A model generated the notes under the pieces. It was given only the letters and a program-made list of their open reading frames with translations, was not told the origin of the DNA and did not search any database. Below, piece by piece: positions 26,392 to 34,939 of a stretch of 64,000 nt of DNA (its first letter is position 1; every line of letters begins with the position of its first letter). Position numbers and translations under genes: made by a program. Source of the stretch: a virus. The stretch is from positions 1 to 64,000 of the IMG/VR virus record IMGVR_UViG_3300033981_001962. One strand, given 5' to 3'.

Positions 26392-26778
26392 TTACTCACC
26401 AGCCATCGTAGAACACTTGTTGCATTTATATCTATCGTTGGAATCCGGCAGAAGAACAGGATTGATTTTTTCGCTTTTCCCACAAGATCTACACTTTACA
26501 TCTACAGCCTCAAATTGTCTTGTTCTTGGGCTTGGAGGATGAACAGACAACTTTTTATCTATTAAAGAATCACTTTTATGCATACCGGCTTCTGGCATAT
26601 TATCAAATTTATTATAATGTTCTGATTTTAGTTTTCTTGTTTTTGTTTTTATATTATGATCTGGAAGAATTTCTTCTGTTCTCTCTTCTGCCTTTGGAGT
26701 ATTTTCTTTCGGTAATAAATTTTGTAATGCACTAATTAATTGCTTAATTTGCTCTGGATCACTAAAATTAAGTTCCAT
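26392..26778 (-). CDS. Small protein with C-terminal zinc ribbon
   Basis: 128 aa. Residues 1-80 are mostly polar and low in order (many Lys, Glu, Pro). Residues 95-125 form a zinc ribbon: CRSCGKSE and YKCNKCS. The stop abuts the helicase start. A helicase loader or fork adaptor would fit the place but is only inference. Confidence 0.6.
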   Translation of the reverse strand: MELNFSDPEQIKQLISALQNLLPKENTPKAEERTEEILPDHNIKTKTRKLKSEHYNKFDNMPEAGMHKSDSLIDKKLSVHPPSPRTRQFEAVDVKCRSCGKSEKINPVLLPDSNDRYKCNKCSTMAGE

Positions 26779-27274
26779 GATGTTTCACCTTTGTTTTTTG
26801 AATAGAAATCAATATATCTGATAGATTTTTTACAGAGGAGGCGATATAACTGAGTCTATCTGATCTTTGTTTGGCATATTTCTTAATTTTGTTTAATGCA
26901 CTAGCTTTATCGTTGTGTTTGATGGCTTGTGCTGACTTTTCTATATAGCCATATCCCTTATAATTATTTATATCATCAGCAATAGTTTCTTTAATCGTAT
27001 CTTCCGCCCAGTTTAATCTTGCGAGTTCTCTATTTAGTGATCTTTGTATATGAAAAGCAAATTGGGCCAACCTGTATGCTATTTGAGAACAATCTTCTGG
27101 CGTTAATTTTTCTATGCGATCTCTATCCATGGTTAAATATTGATTGATCTCTTGTTCGCTAATAACCTCACTAATATAATTAGGTAGTCCGAGATTTTTC
27201 TCGTACTCATCTAAAATATTGTCCCAATAACTAACTTGTTCAGTTGAACTTTTGTTGGTGGTAGTATTATTCAT
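26768..27274 (-). CDS. Helical hypothetical protein, recombination neighbourhood
   Basis: 168 aa, predicted mainly alpha-helical, with QIAYRLAQFAFHIQRSLNREL and a basic C-terminal helix KIKKYAKQRSDRLSYIASSVKNL. Size, charge and place between a nuclease, RecA and the helicase resemble recombination mediator proteins such as UvsY, but no sequence signature proves it. It overlaps the upstream nuclease by eight bases and the downstream gene by 11. Confidence 0.5.
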   Translation of the reverse strand: MNNTTTNKSSTEQVSYWDNILDEYEKNLGLPNYISEVISEQEINQYLTMDRDRIEKLTPEDCSQIAYRLAQFAFHIQRSLNRELARLNWAEDTIKETIADDINNYKGYGYIEKSAQAIKHNDKASALNKIKKYAKQRSDRLSYIASSVKNLSDILISIQKTKVKHHGT

Positions 27275-27674
27275 TTTTTATTCTGCTTTTCCATTTGTCT
27301 ATATCTTCATTAAACGGTAATTCTATATATTCAATCCCATTGATACTGCACCATTCAGCTTTTTCTTGATCTCTTTTTTTGTGCCTCATGAATCCTAACA
27401 AGTTGTGATGATAAAATCTGCTAAATGTATAATGTTGTTCTCCATGTACTTCTATACATTTCTTGTTCAATGGCAAGTAAAAATCCAAATACAGAGTTTC
27501 TGATCTCCTAACTTGAACTGGTACTTCTTCTAGAACCTGAAGTGTTGGAAAACATTCATGAATTAACTCTCTGGCTTTTAGATGTAGGCTTGATTTGTTC
27601 TTGAGCGACCCATGAGATATTCCACCAATTAATTGCCAATGACAAAAATTATTGTCCAAATCTTTTACTTGCAT
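27267..27674 (-). CDS. PD-(D/E)XK endonuclease-like protein
   Basis: 135 aa. Core motif: LYLDFYLPLNKKCIEVHGEQHY near residues 60-80, giving D-x(n)-E-x-H, followed by HKKRDQEKAEWCSINGIEYIEL, as in Vsr-like and phage-type small nucleases. The N-terminal 40 residues (NNFCHWQLIGGISHGSLKNKS) may contact DNA. It could be a Holliday-junction or repair nuclease given that recA lies directly upstream with a ten-base overlap, or a homing-type nuclease. Confidence 0.65.
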   Translation of the reverse strand: MQVKDLDNNFCHWQLIGGISHGSLKNKSSLHLKARELIHECFPTLQVLEEVPVQVRRSETLYLDFYLPLNKKCIEVHGEQHYTFSRFYHHNLLGFMRHKKRDQEKAEWCSINGIEYIELPFNEDIDKWKSRIKNE

Positions 27675-28684
27675 TTGATACCCATTGTTTCATAGACTTT
27701 TTCCAAAAGATCATTATATGTTTTCGGATTATCAACAAGATACTGTCTGGCTTTTTCTAAACCTTGAAATTTTGGCTTATCTTCAACAGTAGTAATTGTA
27801 TACCAAGCACCACCCTTATTGATTAAGCCAAGATCCACGGCTAAATTTAAAAGCTCCATGTGTTTATCAATACCTGTTCCGTATCTTATATAACTAGTAA
27901 TTGAGCCGCCCGGTGGTCCTAATGCCGAACATAGTACTTCCCATTCTACTTCTTGTCCGATTTGTGGACTATCATCGGATAGATTCCACTTCTTAAAAAA
28001 CTTGGCTTTAAGCTTTATATCAGTTTGATATGCAATGGCCTGACCGCTCTTCTCTTTCCATTCAGCATTTCCATATCCGGGATTACCCATTAGATGAGTA
28101 ATACCAATAACTATATTTTTGTTAACAGGAATAACATTAGCTACTTTACGACAAAACTTAGCTAATAATTTTGCTCCGTCTGCTCTTTGCATTTTATTCA
28201 TATCGCTAGTGATCTCGGCCTCGGTGCATAATGCTGAATATGAATCAATAATAACTATTGATCCTGGTAATTCATTAATAATGCGTTCGCCTATTTGTAG
28301 ATATTCTTCTGCGTGTAAAATTTTACCTTCTTGAGATCCTACAATATGAAATTTATCAAGATTTAATCCTGGTATTCCTTCTAAGTCTCTTTTTTTCAAT
28401 CTACCTTCAATGTTCAGGTAATACACTTCTCGGCCATCTTTAAAAGATCCATATGCGTATTCTGGTTTTTGTGCAGTAGCACAGAAATCTAGGGATGTTG
28501 TTGTTTTTCCGCACTTGGGTTGTCCTGTTAAAATAACAAAACTACCCTCTGGAATACCACCATTTAATACAATATCTAACGATGGACTAACTGGTATTGT
28601 GAGCAGTTTTTTGTCCATGACAGAACTTGCTGTAATTAGAATATTATCTCCGAAGTTCTTTTTTACATCCTCTTTTAAGCTCAT
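27665..28684 (-). CDS. RecA/UvsX-type recombinase
   Basis: 339 aa. Walker A is GQPKCGKTTTS near residue 54, Walker B SIVIIDSYSALC near 138, and an L1/L2-like stretch with MGNPGYGNAEWKEKSG follows near 200. The N-terminal SPSLDIVLNGGIPEG block is the usual entry into the RecA core. It promotes strand exchange and recombination-dependent replication. The C-terminal domain is reduced. It overlaps its upstream gene by four bases and the nuclease downstream by ten. Confidence 0.9.
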   Translation of the reverse strand: MSLKEDVKKNFGDNILITASSVMDKKLLTIPVSPSLDIVLNGGIPEGSFVILTGQPKCGKTTTSLDFCATAQKPEYAYGSFKDGREVYYLNIEGRLKKRDLEGIPGLNLDKFHIVGSQEGKILHAEEYLQIGERIINELPGSIVIIDSYSALCTEAEITSDMNKMQRADGAKLLAKFCRKVANVIPVNKNIVIGITHLMGNPGYGNAEWKEKSGQAIAYQTDIKLKAKFFKKWNLSDDSPQIGQEVEWEVLCSALGPPGGSITSYIRYGTGIDKHMELLNLAVDLGLINKGGAWYTITTVEDKPKFQGLEKARQYLVDNPKTYNDLLEKVYETMGIKCK

Positions 28685-29088
28685 TCTAATTCCTTTAATC
28701 TTGACAGAGTATTTTTTTGTTTAGATGATTTGTGGTATGTCTTTTGAGTATTTCTATCAAATTCCATAGACAATTTATTATTTTGTGCTTGTATGATAGC
28801 CTCGTGTTCTTCTATGATAGGAATCAAGTGCGGTGCTCGCAATGAAAAAATTTTCTTGGCTCTATCGTCTTTGATGGCTTCTATAATGGCTTGGCTAGAA
28901 TATTTTTCAATTAATTTATTAGCTGTGGCTATCTGATTTCTATAAAATAAAGACCACTCCTTGTTTGTCCAAAATCTAAAATGCAAATCCTTTTTTTCCT
29001 TTAATGCCTTGTGTTCGCAAATCAGCTCAGTAATATATTGCTGTGCTGTTACAAATTTATCATTGGAATATTTGGAGATATATTTCAT
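28681..29088 (-). CDS. Hypothetical protein upstream of recA
   Basis: 135 aa, helical and basic. FRFWTNKEWSLFYRNQIATA and LIEKYSSQAIIEAIKD resemble small DNA-binding replication proteins of phages, followed by APHLIPIIEEHEAI and a disordered basic tail. Not recognised. Overlap with recA suggests a replication or recombination accessory role. Confidence 0.45.
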   Translation of the reverse strand: MKYISKYSNDKFVTAQQYITELICEHKALKEKKDLHFRFWTNKEWSLFYRNQIATANKLIEKYSSQAIIEAIKDDRAKKIFSLRAPHLIPIIEEHEAIIQAQNNKLSMEFDRNTQKTYHKSSKQKNTLSRLKELE

Positions 29089-29411
29089 TTATTTTTATCT
29101 GGTCGAAAAATAGATACTTTGCCACTACGAGATACTGTGGATTTGATTTTTTTCTTGAAATCGTCATTTACTTCTGATGCTGCTTTTGTCATAATAGCCA
29201 CAGAATTGATCTTCTTATTGTTGGTTTGTGTAATCATAAGATCTTTACTATTAACCTTCGAAGAAGTTGTTTTTATTTTAGTATTATTGCTAGATTGTTT
29301 GGTTGCTTTTTTGATATCTGAAATATCTACTTTGAGTTCTTTGGATATTTGTTCATCAGATTTCCCTATACTATTTAGGTACAATATTGCGTACTTTGTT
29401 TCTTTGTTCAT
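29085..29411 (-). CDS. Small helix-turn-helix-like protein
   Basis: 108 aa. The first 40 residues (YAILYLNSIGKSDEQISKELKVDISDIKKATK) look like a helix-turn-helix of the sigma/terminase-small type. The middle is Ser/Thr/Lys-rich and probably disordered. The C-terminal 40 residues are basic. A role as regulator is possible; no more can be said. Confidence 0.45.
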   Translation of the reverse strand: MNKETKYAILYLNSIGKSDEQISKELKVDISDIKKATKQSSNNTKIKTTSSKVNSKDLMITQTNNKKINSVAIMTKAASEVNDDFKKKIKSTVSRSGKVSIFRPDKNK

Positions 29412-29794
29412 GTTAGTTCCCTTTCTGCATTATTTAACCATGCGACATTTTTTGTTCTTAAAAAATTTACATACATATCAAAAACCTTTTGATTAACTCT
29501 GGTGAAACTGAATTCATTTTTACCTACTTTTGATAAGAATTTATTAGCTTTGCCTTCTGAATATAGTCCTATTGGATTAAATATCTTACCATATAATCCA
29601 ACCTTTACAAAATATTGAGTATCGCTATCGTTGTTGATTTTGGAATAAGCGTAAGCATTTTTTTCATTTTTGGTTCGCGGATTGTTGTTTTCATCCAAGA
29701 AATCGTGTTTTCCTAAAACAGTATAATAATTCCTATCCGAAACTGGATCTATTTTGGAAGGATTGATTTGGAATATATTAGAATAATGATTCAT
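29408..29794 (-). CDS. Hypothetical protein
   Basis: 128 aa. Contains YAYSKINNDSDTQYFVKVGLYGKIFNP, a strand-rich middle, and a helical C-terminus with VNQKVFDMYVNFLRTKN. Pattern is typical of uncharacterised phage proteins. It overlaps both neighbours by four bases, within the 27-31 kb operon. Confidence 0.5.
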   Translation of the reverse strand: MNHYSNIFQINPSKIDPVSDRNYYTVLGKHDFLDENNNPRTKNEKNAYAYSKINNDSDTQYFVKVGLYGKIFNPIGLYSEGKANKFLSKVGKNEFSFTRVNQKVFDMYVNFLRTKNVAWLNNAERELT

Positions 29795-30168
29795 TTTTTA
29801 CCTCGTTTAGTTTTGCCTTTGGATCCTGGCCATTTGATTTTTTCTGGTTTTTTGATTCTGCTCATGCCTGTTGGTAATGTCTTAGTACTTTCATCAAATT
29901 TATATTCGTTATGTTTATGATATAAATGAGTTTTTTCATCCTCGCTCATTCTGTCACTATTACGTTTAGCTAAATCGCCTAATGTTTTTAATTCTGTATC
30001 AGACTTACGAACACTTGTGCTTTGTGTTATCACATCATCAACATATCTTCTGTGGGTTTGTTTACTGTGGCATTTTTCACATTTGGGATGATCTATATAG
30101 TCTTTGATATAAAAAAATAATTCAAATCTATTTTGACATTTTTCGCACTGATATGAGTATGTTGGCAT
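29791..30168 (-). CDS. FmdB-type zinc-ribbon protein
   Basis: About 125 aa from ATG 30168, which overlaps the upstream stop as TAATG. The N-terminus PTYSYQCEKCQNRFELF and CEKCHSKQTHRRY form the two CxxC knuckles of the FmdB family of small regulators. The C-terminal 60 residues are basic and Lys/Pro/Gly-rich, suggesting nucleic-acid binding. Phage members have no established role. Confidence 0.75.
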   Translation of the reverse strand: MPTYSYQCEKCQNRFELFFYIKDYIDHPKCEKCHSKQTHRRYVDDVITQSTSVRKSDTELKTLGDLAKRNSDRMSEDEKTHLYHKHNEYKFDESTKTLPTGMSRIKKPEKIKWPGSKGKTKRGKK

Positions 30169-30743
30169 TATAGATAAGATTCCGGCAGATATGTCTTCCA
30201 TTCTTCTGGTAGATCATCTTTTATCTTAAGAAGATGTTCGGCAATAGGCAAGAATTTCATATTTTTATTTGGTTTTATTGGTAATTTAATCAAGGGCATA
30301 TTAGCTTGTTTGGGTGTTTTATTACCCTTTTTACGATTACAGTATGTACACGCCGTGACTATATTTGTCCAACTAGTTGGTGATGATGGTCCTGTCCATT
30401 TAGATTTTGGTATAACATGATCATATGTTAGACTACTCATTTCATATTGTTTATGGCAATATTGACAAGTATAATTATCTCTGATAAAAATATTTTTACG
30501 AGAGAATATAACATCCTGATTATTGATTCTAAAAAATCTTTGCGTTTTGGTTACTGCTGGAATAGGATATTTTTTATCTACTCCATTGATGTGATCGTTT
30601 TTATAGAAATCTATTATTTCAATACCGTATCTAGGATTATTTTCAAATCTTATAGACCATATAATAGCCTTTTGCCAGGATATTATACTTAATGGACTAT
30701 AATCAGCATTCAATAATAGACATTGTTTATGTTTTTGTTCCAT
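30168..30743 (-). CDS. HNH endonuclease
   Basis: About 191 aa from ATG 30743; a TTG two codons earlier is less likely. The HNH core is ever typical: CQYCHKQYEMSSLTYDHVIPKS near residue 95, then NIVTACTYCNRKKGNKTP near 125, giving two CxxC zinc pairs and the DH catalytic pair. The N-terminal NADYSPLSIISWQKAI is the conserved entry segment of a widespread bacterial HNH group. It could be a homing-type or DNA-processing nuclease. It overlaps phoH by 17 bases. Confidence 0.85.
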   Translation of the reverse strand: MEQKHKQCLLLNADYSPLSIISWQKAIIWSIRFENNPRYGIEIIDFYKNDHINGVDKKYPIPAVTKTQRFFRINNQDVIFSRKNIFIRDNYTCQYCHKQYEMSSLTYDHVIPKSKWTGPSSPTSWTNIVTACTYCNRKKGNKTPKQANMPLIKLPIKPNKNMKFLPIAEHLLKIKDDLPEEWKTYLPESYL

Positions 30744-31446
30744 TTTCAAAATTATCTAATCTTGCTAAAATTTTTGCTATTATTGGATTTCTCACTATGT
30801 CTGATGATTCTAATTTACAATTCCCGATACCTTCTATTCCATCTAGAGCATTGATCATATGAATAAATCCACCCTGTAAGTGTCTACTAAGATCGGATTG
30901 TCCAATATCGCCAGTTAGTATTAATTTACTCTCGTGACCAACTCTTGTCAATAACATTTTTAATTGTTCGTATGATGCGTTTTGGCACTCGTCAGCAACA
31001 ATGAAACAGTTGTGAAAATTACGACCTCTCATTAAACCTAAAGGTACTACTTCTATCTTATTATTTAGTTTTAATGAAGCATACTGGGCCATACTAATAA
31101 AATGATTAATTTCATCAATAATAGGCAATAAATAAGGATGTAATTTTTCTTCCGCCGTTCCTGGTAGATATCCTATTTTTTCACCAGCCTCTATAACTGG
31201 CCTTGTGATAACAATTCTATTAACCTTTTGGTCTAATAAATACTCTAGTGCCATACCAATTGCTATGTGGGTTTTACCTGATCCGGCTAACCCTTGACAA
31301 AAAGTTATAGTATTTTCAGCAACAGTTCTTATATATTCTTTTTGATTTTCGCTCCTGGGTTTTAATCTATTTCTATAGATAGGACCAGATTGTTCAATAT
31401 CATTAGTGAGATCAACAGCTTTTTTCTTTTTATTATTTTTTCTCAA
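30727..31446 (-). CDS. phoH: PhoH-like ATPase
   Basis: 239 aa. Walker A is CQGLAGSGKTHIAIG near residue 52, followed by IVITRPVIEAGEKIGYLPG, FIVADECQNA (Walker B) near 150 and ILTGDIGQSDL near 175. PhoH-type ATPase/helicase domains are common in marine and large phages; the proposed role is RNA or phosphate metabolism. The start is TTG 31446: there is no ATG before Walker A, and AAAGGG stands six bases upstream. Confidence 0.9.
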   Translation of the reverse strand: MRKNNKKKKAVDLTNDIEQSGPIYRNRLKPRSENQKEYIRTVAENTITFCQGLAGSGKTHIAIGMALEYLLDQKVNRIVITRPVIEAGEKIGYLPGTAEEKLHPYLLPIIDEINHFISMAQYASLKLNNKIEVVPLGLMRGRNFHNCFIVADECQNASYEQLKMLLTRVGHESKLILTGDIGQSDLSRHLQGGFIHMINALDGIEGIGNCKLESSDIVRNPIIAKILARLDNFENGTKT

Positions 31447-31470
31447 TGTTTACCCTTTGCGAATAGTGGA

Positions 31471-33663
31471 TTAAATTAGACATGCACCGCCAGCGCAACT
31501 AATTTCCTCTATTCCCACGGTATTGTCCTCTGTTTCAGATAGTTGCGTATAATCAACCTTTTTGAAACTATTATATAGATCACAATAGATTTTCCAATTA
31601 TAAACGTCTTTCATGCAATATGTTAAACGTTTGATATCACCATCAAAATATTTACCAGCAAAGTTTTTCATTTTCGTAACAAATAATAACTTATCTTGAG
31701 CATCGTCTGTCTTTGCTTGATTCATACTAACGTAATCGCAAGCGGCCCAAAGATTGTTATCGAATGCGTTAAGAGATAACTCGATTAGACCAGAACACCA
31801 CAATGCAGCATCACCATACTCTTTAACAATTTCACGACTAGTATAAACTGTGGTAAATGGTGCTTGTGGATAGTCTTTATCGCCACTCTGAGGAATCAAA
31901 CTAATACCGGCAAAATATTTACGATTATCATAAATAAATTTGGTTACGTCTTCCCATTCGTCAGGCTTAACCGTAACAGTATTACTAACATTATGGCTCA
32001 AATATTCTTGAGTACATAAGCCTTTATTTTTTCCTGATTGTACCCAATGCTTTTGAGTATCTTTTACTATTGATAACATTTCAACGGCTGGTAATTGATT
32101 CTTTAATTTTGCACCATCAGGTACTTCTATAGGAAATTTAATAACTTCATCAGTATTATTGGCCGACCAAGATGATTTTTCGCAGGCTTGCGGGTTTAAT
32201 TTTTTGAAGTGTTGGTATGGTGCTTCTAAAATGTTCGCCTGTACATGACGTATATATCGTTTGGCGTGATGTGGATGTATACCAGAACTAGTACCCAACA
32301 TACTACTGCTGGTACCTTCTGGTTTTAAGCATGTGACTCTAGCCGCTTGATTAATACCTATCTTTTTTGCTAATTCTTTATTTGTTTCGACCGCTATTTT
32401 AGCGCCTTTGGTCAAAACCTTTTCTGTCAAGACCAGATCGTGCTTTTCCATTGTGCCAGTTAATGACACGCCTAATAGGGCTTCCCTGTCAAAAATCCTT
32501 TCACTAGTTTCTCCCAAATAATCCAATTTAGTAAAACCAGCTTGAAGAGTACCAATAATGGAAGCTGCTTTGCACCTTTCATAAAAATCCTCCTCGTCGG
32601 TTACACTAGAACAATTAATGGTAGAAAGATTGCAACCCTGCCATCCGCTCTTACCATTTTCTTCATCGACAGGCCACATACCAATTTCTACACATGGATT
32701 AAAAATCATTTCTGTAGACTCGCTCCAAATAAATCCTGGTTCTCCGAATTCTTTCACAGATTGCATAAGAGTATCAAATTCCTCAAAAGTAGTTTCATTC
32801 TTTAGTAGGAGTGCGGAATTGTTACTTCTTGCTCTCTGTGGATTGTCAATAAACCAATTACCGGTTTTAGCTTTTGCCATTTCTTCGTCATCGGGACTAA
32901 ATAGCGCTAAACTAGCCGAACGCCTTACTCCTCCACTTAAAACAGCATCGCTACTATGCATCACTATATCATAAGCGTCGATAGGACGTAATTTTTTTTG
33001 TCCATTTGCTATACAACGATCTAATAAAGATCTGATTTTTTCAAGGCCATTTGCTAATGGCTCATAACCGGGTGCTTTACCCACGCCGGATGCCAAAGAC
33101 GATCCTTTTGGTCTAATATTAGTATAATCAAAAACTATATGACAATTTTTATATTGTTTGAATTCTTCTACTGGTTTACTAAAATAAGAACTAAGTAAAA
33201 CACCTAAAGCATCGGCCCAACCTTCTATGCTATCGTCAATAACATATTTAGTTCCAACATCTTCTACGGGGGCGTGCTCTAGTGTTGGTAATTTAGAAAC
33301 ATGGTGTTTTTGTACACTAAATCCGGTTCCACTTCCGCACAATAATAACCAGAAACATTCTTGGAAAAAACGTAATCTATCACAGTAAGAACTGGTACAG
33401 TTATAGATTTTTGCGTGTCTTTTAAGAATAGGATCGCCACCAAATTGGAGTGCTCTTTGAGAACCAAGAACCTTTTTCTTATACATTATATCATAAGCCC
33501 AATCAATATCGTCTTTGATTCCAAACTCATCATACTTCGTGTGCATCATGTCACGGACTCTATCAACCGCTTCTTTCCATGTTTCACGGCGATTCTTATC
33601 CTCAATCCAACGAGCGTATTTACTAACGAATGTATAATTTTGCAGTTCTTGGAGCGCCGACAT
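31471..33663 (-). CDS. nrdJ: Adenosylcobalamin-dependent ribonucleotide reductase (class II)
   Basis: 730 aa, close to the length of the monomeric Lactobacillus leichmannii triphosphate reductase. Visible marks: YNCTSSYCD near residue 90 (first redox cysteine), FNPCVEIGM near 325 with the Asn-Cys-Glu radical motif, CLKPEGTSSSMLG near 440, and a C-terminal SCAGGAC thiol pair that re-reduces the active site. It makes dNTPs and needs B12, without oxygen or an R2 subunit. It is uninterrupted, with no intein. AGGAG stands five to six bases before ATG 33663. Confidence 0.93.
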   Translation of the reverse strand: MSALQELQNYTFVSKYARWIEDKNRRETWKEAVDRVRDMMHTKYDEFGIKDDIDWAYDIMYKKKVLGSQRALQFGGDPILKRHAKIYNCTSSYCDRLRFFQECFWLLLCGSGTGFSVQKHHVSKLPTLEHAPVEDVGTKYVIDDSIEGWADALGVLLSSYFSKPVEEFKQYKNCHIVFDYTNIRPKGSSLASGVGKAPGYEPLANGLEKIRSLLDRCIANGQKKLRPIDAYDIVMHSSDAVLSGGVRRSASLALFSPDDEEMAKAKTGNWFIDNPQRARSNNSALLLKNETTFEEFDTLMQSVKEFGEPGFIWSESTEMIFNPCVEIGMWPVDEENGKSGWQGCNLSTINCSSVTDEEDFYERCKAASIIGTLQAGFTKLDYLGETSERIFDREALLGVSLTGTMEKHDLVLTEKVLTKGAKIAVETNKELAKKIGINQAARVTCLKPEGTSSSMLGTSSGIHPHHAKRYIRHVQANILEAPYQHFKKLNPQACEKSSWSANNTDEVIKFPIEVPDGAKLKNQLPAVEMLSIVKDTQKHWVQSGKNKGLCTQEYLSHNVSNTVTVKPDEWEDVTKFIYDNRKYFAGISLIPQSGDKDYPQAPFTTVYTSREIVKEYGDAALWCSGLIELSLNAFDNNLWAACDYVSMNQAKTDDAQDKLLFVTKMKNFAGKYFDGDIKRLTYCMKDVYNWKIYCDLYNSFKKVDYTQLSETEDNTVGIEEISCAGGACLI

Positions 33664-33664
33664 A

Positions 33665-33802
33665 TTATCTCCTATATAAAATTGCTGAAATGCCCAGTAA
33701 TACTGTGAGTTGAAAAGAAGTTAAACACATTTCTGTATTACCGGTAAACTTATGATATAAAAAAATAAAAATACTAATATAGAATAATACTGTTGTATTC
33801 AT
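33665..33802 (-). CDS. Tiny membrane protein between nrdJ and dCMP deaminase
   Basis: 45 aa. ATG 33802 overlaps the deaminase stop as ATGA and TAA ends at 33665, two bases before the nrdJ ATG; the ribosome site of nrdJ lies in its last codons. Two hydrophobic stretches (VLFYISIFIFLY, and LTVLLGISAILY) are joined by a polar loop, so one or two transmembrane helices. This exact tiling supports a real gene. No function can be assigned. Confidence 0.7.
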   Translation of the reverse strand: MNTTVLFYISIFIFLYHKFTGNTEMCLTSFQLTVLLGISAILYRR

Positions 33803-34266
33803 AATACACCACCGAGTTCTTTCAGCCAAGAAAGATTTGGTTCTATATAAATAATTTCTATTCCGCTCATTGAGACAAATTTTCTAAAAATATTTTGGGC
33901 TTCTTCATTGAATAAATGTGTACCATGATTATTTGACATAACTACTTTTCTTATACCTTCTTGCCATAAAGCCATAATACAGTCATTACAACTTTGACCA
34001 GTAACATACGCTATACCATTATCTGGTCTAACAACACAGTTAGATAGCGCATTTCTTTCGGCATGAATCATCCATGGATATTTTTCTGGCCGTGTTCTAG
34101 GTAATAAATCATCATCAAGTCCACGAGGAAAGCCATTATATCCTACGCCTAGAATTCTATCCCTAGAATCTGTGATAACGCAGCCGTGCTGTGTTTGCAT
34201 ATCGTGACTACGTTGAGAAACAACTTTAGCCAAACCTAAAAAATAATCTGTCCACGATGGTCTCAT
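33799..34266 (-). CDS. dCMP deaminase
   Basis: 155 aa. The N-terminus RPSWTDYFLGLAKVVSQRS is the usual dCMP deaminase entry; zinc ligands are MIHAERNALSN near residue 72 (HAE) and GQSCNDCIMALW near 98 (two cysteines). It converts dCMP to dUMP for dTMP synthesis; no thymidylate synthase is in the window. Promoter elements at 34273-34300 place the predicted +1 at the A of the ATG, so the mRNA may be leaderless. Confidence 0.9.
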   Translation of the reverse strand: MRPSWTDYFLGLAKVVSQRSHDMQTQHGCVITDSRDRILGVGYNGFPRGLDDDLLPRTRPEKYPWMIHAERNALSNCVVRPDNGIAYVTGQSCNDCIMALWQEGIRKVVMSNNHGTHLFNEEAQNIFRKFVSMSGIEIIYIEPNLSWLKELGGVL

Positions 34267-34272
34267 GGAAGT

Positions 34273-34300
34273 ATTATAGCAAACCTACGCGTCTGGTCAA
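34273..34300 (-). promoter_or_regulatory. Sigma70-type promoter giving a leaderless dCMP deaminase mRNA
   Basis: TTGACC at 34300-34295, a 16-base spacer, and perfect TATAAT at 34278-34273 preceded by TGC. The -35 box overlaps the TGA stop of the upstream gene. Counting seven bases from the end of the -10 puts +1 at 34266, the first base of the start codon. Confidence 0.75.
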
Positions 34301-34551
34301 GATTTATTTGTTGTGAGTTTGTTATACAGAACCAATGATAATACTGCACCAGCAACACCCATAACAACACCGGCAGGAGATACAGCATCGTAGTTTCCTA
34401 ATAAATACAGGATTGCTCCGCCCATATAAGAGCCAGCAACACCCAATGCTACTGTTTTAACAAAACCAAAATTTTCTTCTCCGGGTACTATACTTTTAGC
34501 AATAGAACCAACAAATAAACCATATACGCACCATACTAAAATGTTAAACAT
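34297..34551 (-). CDS. Transglycosylase-associated (GlsB/YeaQ/YmgE-like) membrane protein
   Basis: 84 aa with three predicted transmembrane helices. The family pattern is visible: GLFVGSIAKSIVPGEENFG, then ALGVAGSYMGGAILYLLG and AGVVMGVAGAVLSLVLYNKL. Cellular members are small stress-related membrane proteins of unknown mechanism. In this block of small membrane genes it could assist lysis or alter the envelope. It overlaps the upstream gene by eight bases. Confidence 0.75.
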   Translation of the reverse strand: MFNILVWCVYGLFVGSIAKSIVPGEENFGFVKTVALGVAGSYMGGAILYLLGNYDAVSPAGVVMGVAGAVLSLVLYNKLTTNKS

Positions 34552-34939
34552 TTGCTGCCTCCACTAAGGTTATGACTTCATCATCCTTGAGATCTGCTCC
34601 TGTATCTAAAATAGCGTTCAATAGTTGAATACCATATTTAGCATATTGTTCTTTTGGTAACTCTCTTCTTAATATTCTTTTAATTCTCATCTGTGTGAAC
34701 AGACCACGACGAGCACTATATTCTTTAATTTCTGATCCGTAAAGATTGTATTTATCTTGAGAGGTATAGTTTCCAGATAATTTATTTTTATTACATTCTT
34801 GTAATACTCTAATAACTGTTAGAATAATACTAATCATCATAAGAATAGCAATAACGCTACCAAAATTTTCTTCTTGTGGTACTCCGGCTTTATTTAAAAC
34901 CTTTGCGGCTATTGCTTTTAACTGTTCATCATTATTCAT
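34544..34939 (-). CDS. Membrane-anchored hypothetical protein
   Basis: 131 aa. A short helix (EQLKAIAAKVLNKAG) precedes a transmembrane segment, VIAILMMISIILTVIRVL, near residues 28-46. The C-terminal 75 residues are basic and helical (TQMRIKRILRREL) and end in an acidic tail. Not recognised. It overlaps its upstream neighbour by four bases and the next gene by eight. Confidence 0.55.
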   Translation of the reverse strand: MNNDEQLKAIAAKVLNKAGVPQEENFGSVIAILMMISIILTVIRVLQECNKNKLSGNYTSQDKYNLYGSEIKEYSARRGLFTQMRIKRILRRELPKEQYAKYGIQLLNAILDTGADLKDDEVITLVEAANV

